Below, piece after piece: positions 5,514 through 7,312 of a stretch of DNA of 7,312 bases. The stretch's first letter is position 1. Every line of letters begins with the position of its first letter. The position numbers were made by a program, and so were the translations under genes. Origin of the DNA: Deltaproteobacteria bacterium (GTDB taxonomy: Bacteria > Myxococcota_A > UBA796 > UBA2385). The notes below the pieces were generated by a model. It saw only the letters and a program-made list of their open reading frames with translations. It had not been told where the DNA came from and searched no databases. The DNA lies in NCBI GenBank assembly GCA_016845285.1, contig JAERSX010000403.1:1-7312 (forward strand), written 5' to 3'.

Positions 5514-6440
5514 ATGGTCGCGCCCAGAGACAGCAAAGGTACGGTTCTTCGACTGCTTCACGGCGACAGAGACATCCCCTGGGGTGCCGACCCCGGCCTC
5601 TTCGTTCCAGAGGCTGTCGACCAGATCATGTCGTCCATGGCCTGGATGTACGGTCCGAGCGGGTACTTCGACCTGAAGGTCCGGGGCTGGGACAACCTGC
5701 CCGAGACGCCGGGTCTGATGGTCATGAACCACTCGGGCGGGACCTCGATCCCTGATGTGTGGGGCTTCGCCTACGCCTGGTATGCGGCCCAGGGCACAGG
5801 CCGTCCCATGCGTCCCTTGGCCCACGACATGGTGTTCTCCACGGCGCTCACCGGGCGTCCACTGGAGCGCATGGGTGTGTTGCGGGCGTCGCGGGGCAAT
5901 GCTCTGTCGGCCCTGGTGGACCAGCGCCAGGACGTGTTGGTGCTACCGGGAGGCGACAGGGAGACCTGGCGTCCGTGGACCGAGCGCTACACCGTCGACT
6001 TCGGCGGGCGCCAGGGGTACATCCGCACGGCGCTGGAGGCGGGGGTCCCCCTCGTGCCCATCGCCCACGCCGGCGCGCACGACACCTTCGTCGTGCTCGG
6101 TCGCGGGGAGCGCATCGCACGGCTGCTGCACCTCAAGGAGCTCGCGCGGGCTGAGGTCTTTCCGGTGCACTTGTCGCTTCCCTGGGGCATCGGTGTGGGC
6201 CCCACCCCTCACTGGCCGCTGCCGGGCCCCTTGCGCTACGAGGTCTGCGAGCCCGTCCAGCTCCCGGATGGGTGGGTTCCAGGGACGCGTCCTGACGACT
6301 CCCTGGTGGACGAGCTCGACGCCGAGGTGCAGCGCCGGGTCCAGGCGGGACTCGATCGGCTCCGCGAGACCCGCTCGCCCAGGAGAGCCCGGGTAGGCGA
6401 TGCGCTCGAGCGCGTGCTCCAGGTTGGCCGAGGGCGATGA
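5514..6440 (+). CDS. DGAT2/MGAT-like lysophospholipid acyltransferase-family protein (PlsC superfamily)
   Basis: The 308-residue protein belongs to the glycerolipid acyltransferase superfamily, which moves acyl groups from acyl-CoA or acyl-ACP to a lipid hydroxyl. After an N-terminal region with MSSMAWMYGPSGYFDLKVRGWDNLP (39-63), block I reads VMNHSGGTSIPD (70-81), with the catalytic His at 73. The fifth residue after His is Ser, not the Asp of classical HX4D enzymes; Asp81 is the nearest acid. The NHSGG form is seen in the MGAT/DGAT2-like branch. Block III reads VLVLPGGDRET (141-151), the PGG..E signature of that branch, followed by GYIRTALEAGVPLVPIAHAGAHDTF (168-192). No clear transmembrane helix is visible, so peripheral membrane attachment is likely. 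The C-terminal tail (260-308) is charged and Arg-rich. It starts at ATG 5514 with AAGGAG upstream, just downstream of three operator boxes, suggesting tight lipid-responsive control. The acceptor (glycerolipid, wax alcohol, sterol) is not determinable. Confidence 0.88.
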   Translation: MVAPRDSKGTVLRLLHGDRDIPWGADPGLFVPEAVDQIMSSMAWMYGPSGYFDLKVRGWDNLPETPGLMVMNHSGGTSIPDVWGFAYAWYAAQGTGRPMRPLAHDMVFSTALTGRPLERMGVLRASRGNALSALVDQRQDVLVLPGGDRETWRPWTERYTVDFGGRQGYIRTALEAGVPLVPIAHAGAHDTFVVLGRGERIARLLHLKELARAEVFPVHLSLPWGIGVGPTPHWPLPGPLRYEVCEPVQLPDGWVPGTRPDDSLVDELDAEVQRRVQAGLDRLRETRSPRRARVGDALERVLQVGRGR

Positions 6441-6447
6441 CGACGCC

Positions 6448-7308
6448 TCAGGCCTCTTCGGCGGGCGCCTCGGTCTCTGGCTGAGGCGGTGGCGCCGGGT
6501 AGCAATCGGGCACGAAGGTCTGCTCGTCCACAGGTGGCCGCATGTACCCGTCTTCGGGCTGTGCGGGGGGGAGCTCGATGGGGTCGGGCACCTGGTCGTC
6601 GTAGGCGAACTGGTTGAGCAGGTGGCGCATGCAGTTGAGGCGTGCCCGCTTCTTGTCGTCGGAGGGCACGACGTACCAGGGCGATCGCTTGGTGTCGCAG
6701 TACTCGAACATCGTGTCCTTGGCCCGCGAGTACTCGGTCCAGCGACTGCGTGCCTCCAGGTCCATGGGGCTGAGCTTCCAGCGCTTGGCGGGGTCTTCGA
6801 TGCGGGCGCGGAAGCGTCGCTCCTGCTCTTCGGAGCTCACGCTGAACCAGTACTTGATGAGCCGGATCCCAGAGCGGAGCAGGAGCCGCTCGAAGCGGGG
6901 ACAGGCGCGCAGGAAGTCCTGGTACTGCTCTTCGGTGCAGAAGCCCATGACGTGCTCGACGCCGGCGCGGTTGTACCAGGACCGATCGAACATGGCGATC
7001 TCGCCGGCGGCCGGGAGGTGGGCCACGTAGCGCTGGAAGTACCACTGGGTCTGCTCACGCTCGGTGGGCTTGCTCAGGGCGACGATGGTGGCGAAGCGCG
7101 GGTTCAGGCACTCGGAGATGCGCTTGATCGTGCCGCCCTTGCCGGCGGCGTCGCGCCCTTCGAAGACGATGACGACGCGCTCTCCGGTGGCTCGGATCCA
7201 GTACTGCAGCTTGACGAGCTCGGTCTGCAGGTAGTCCAGCTCCTGCTCGTAGTACTTCGTCTGGAGCTTGCCGTTCTTGCGGTACTTGGGAGGGGGAGGC
7301 GGACGCAT
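6448..7308 (-). CDS. ppk2: PPK2-family polyphosphate kinase (class I-like)
   Basis: The 286-residue protein matches polyphosphate kinase 2, which transfers phosphate between polyphosphate and nucleoside diphosphates (class I acts mainly on ADP or GDP) in the cytoplasm. The core begins with KYYEQELDYLQTELVKLQYWIRATGERVVIVFEGRDAAGKGGTIKRI. GRDAAGKGG (51-59) is the Walker A loop, and MFDRSWYNRAGVEHVMGF (106-123) carries Walker B Asp108. The lid region follows with KYWFSVSSEEQERRFRARIEDPAKRWKLSPMDLEARSRW (152-190) and DDKKRARLNCMRHLL (217-231). A single domain of this size fits class I or III; EGRDAAGKGGTIKRI favours class I. The last ~45 residues (PPAQPEDGY through EAPAEEA) are a proline- and acid-rich tail beyond the catalytic fold. 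The start at ATG 7308 is close to the window edge, the frame remains open upstream, and a longer start cannot be excluded. It converges on the acyltransferase with 7 nt between stops, and there is no sign of functional linkage. Confidence 0.94.
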   Translation of the reverse strand: MRPPPPPKYRKNGKLQTKYYEQELDYLQTELVKLQYWIRATGERVVIVFEGRDAAGKGGTIKRISECLNPRFATIVALSKPTEREQTQWYFQRYVAHLPAAGEIAMFDRSWYNRAGVEHVMGFCTEEQYQDFLRACPRFERLLLRSGIRLIKYWFSVSSEEQERRFRARIEDPAKRWKLSPMDLEARSRWTEYSRAKDTMFEYCDTKRSPWYVVPSDDKKRARLNCMRHLLNQFAYDDQVPDPIELPPAQPEDGYMRPPVDEQTFVPDCYPAPPPQPETEAPAEEA

Positions 7309-7312
7309 GGGC

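Overview
The window is a high-G+C chromosomal segment with strongly G/C-ending codons. It holds seven protein genes and no RNA genes, insertion sequences, prophage genes or CRISPR arrays. The content suggests a Gram-negative, deltaproteobacterial or Myxococcota-like bacterium: a cysteine-containing exported M23 peptidase, a CotH-family lipoprotein with an Asp/Thr/Gly-rich linker after its lipobox, and housekeeping lipid and polyphosphate genes. This placement is an inference from style and content, not a marker-gene call.

Layout. From 1 to 459 is the 3' part of an M23 metallopeptidase with its zinc site intact. Converging on it, 21 nt away, is a CotH-type lipoprotein on the minus strand (481-1806). 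Divergent from that, across only 38 nt, is a TIGR01777-type NAD(P)-dependent epimerase/SDR with a DUF1731-like tail (1845-2786). About 205 nt later comes a long acyl-CoA dehydrogenase, whose start is best placed at GTG 2992. That spacer carries an operator-like palindrome (2937-2958) matching the arms of the Bacillus FadR box. The acyl-CoA dehydrogenase converges on a START/SRPBCC-like gene (4783-5382, minus), with a short GC-rich hairpin at the junction. A 131-nt divergent region (5383-5513) then separates the START-like gene from a DGAT2/MGAT-like acyltransferase (5514-6440, plus). It contains three copies of CTAGAACNNGTTCTAG, two of them forming a 47-nt perfect inverted repeat. The acyltransferase converges, with 7 nt between stops, on a class I-like PPK2 polyphosphate kinase (6448-7308, minus).

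How the genes may work together. The middle of the window looks like lipid metabolism: acyl-CoA oxidation, a putative lipid-binding START-like protein and an acyltransferase. Two different TetR-type operator architectures sit in front of these genes: a FadR-like box before the dehydrogenase, and a KstR-like array (TNNAACNNGTTNNA) before the acyltransferase and START-like gene. No regulator gene is present here, so both would be controlled in trans. The operator arrays are the most interesting signal in the window. The remaining genes look like ordinary chromosomal genes of recognisable families, and I found no convincing wholly new multi-gene system.
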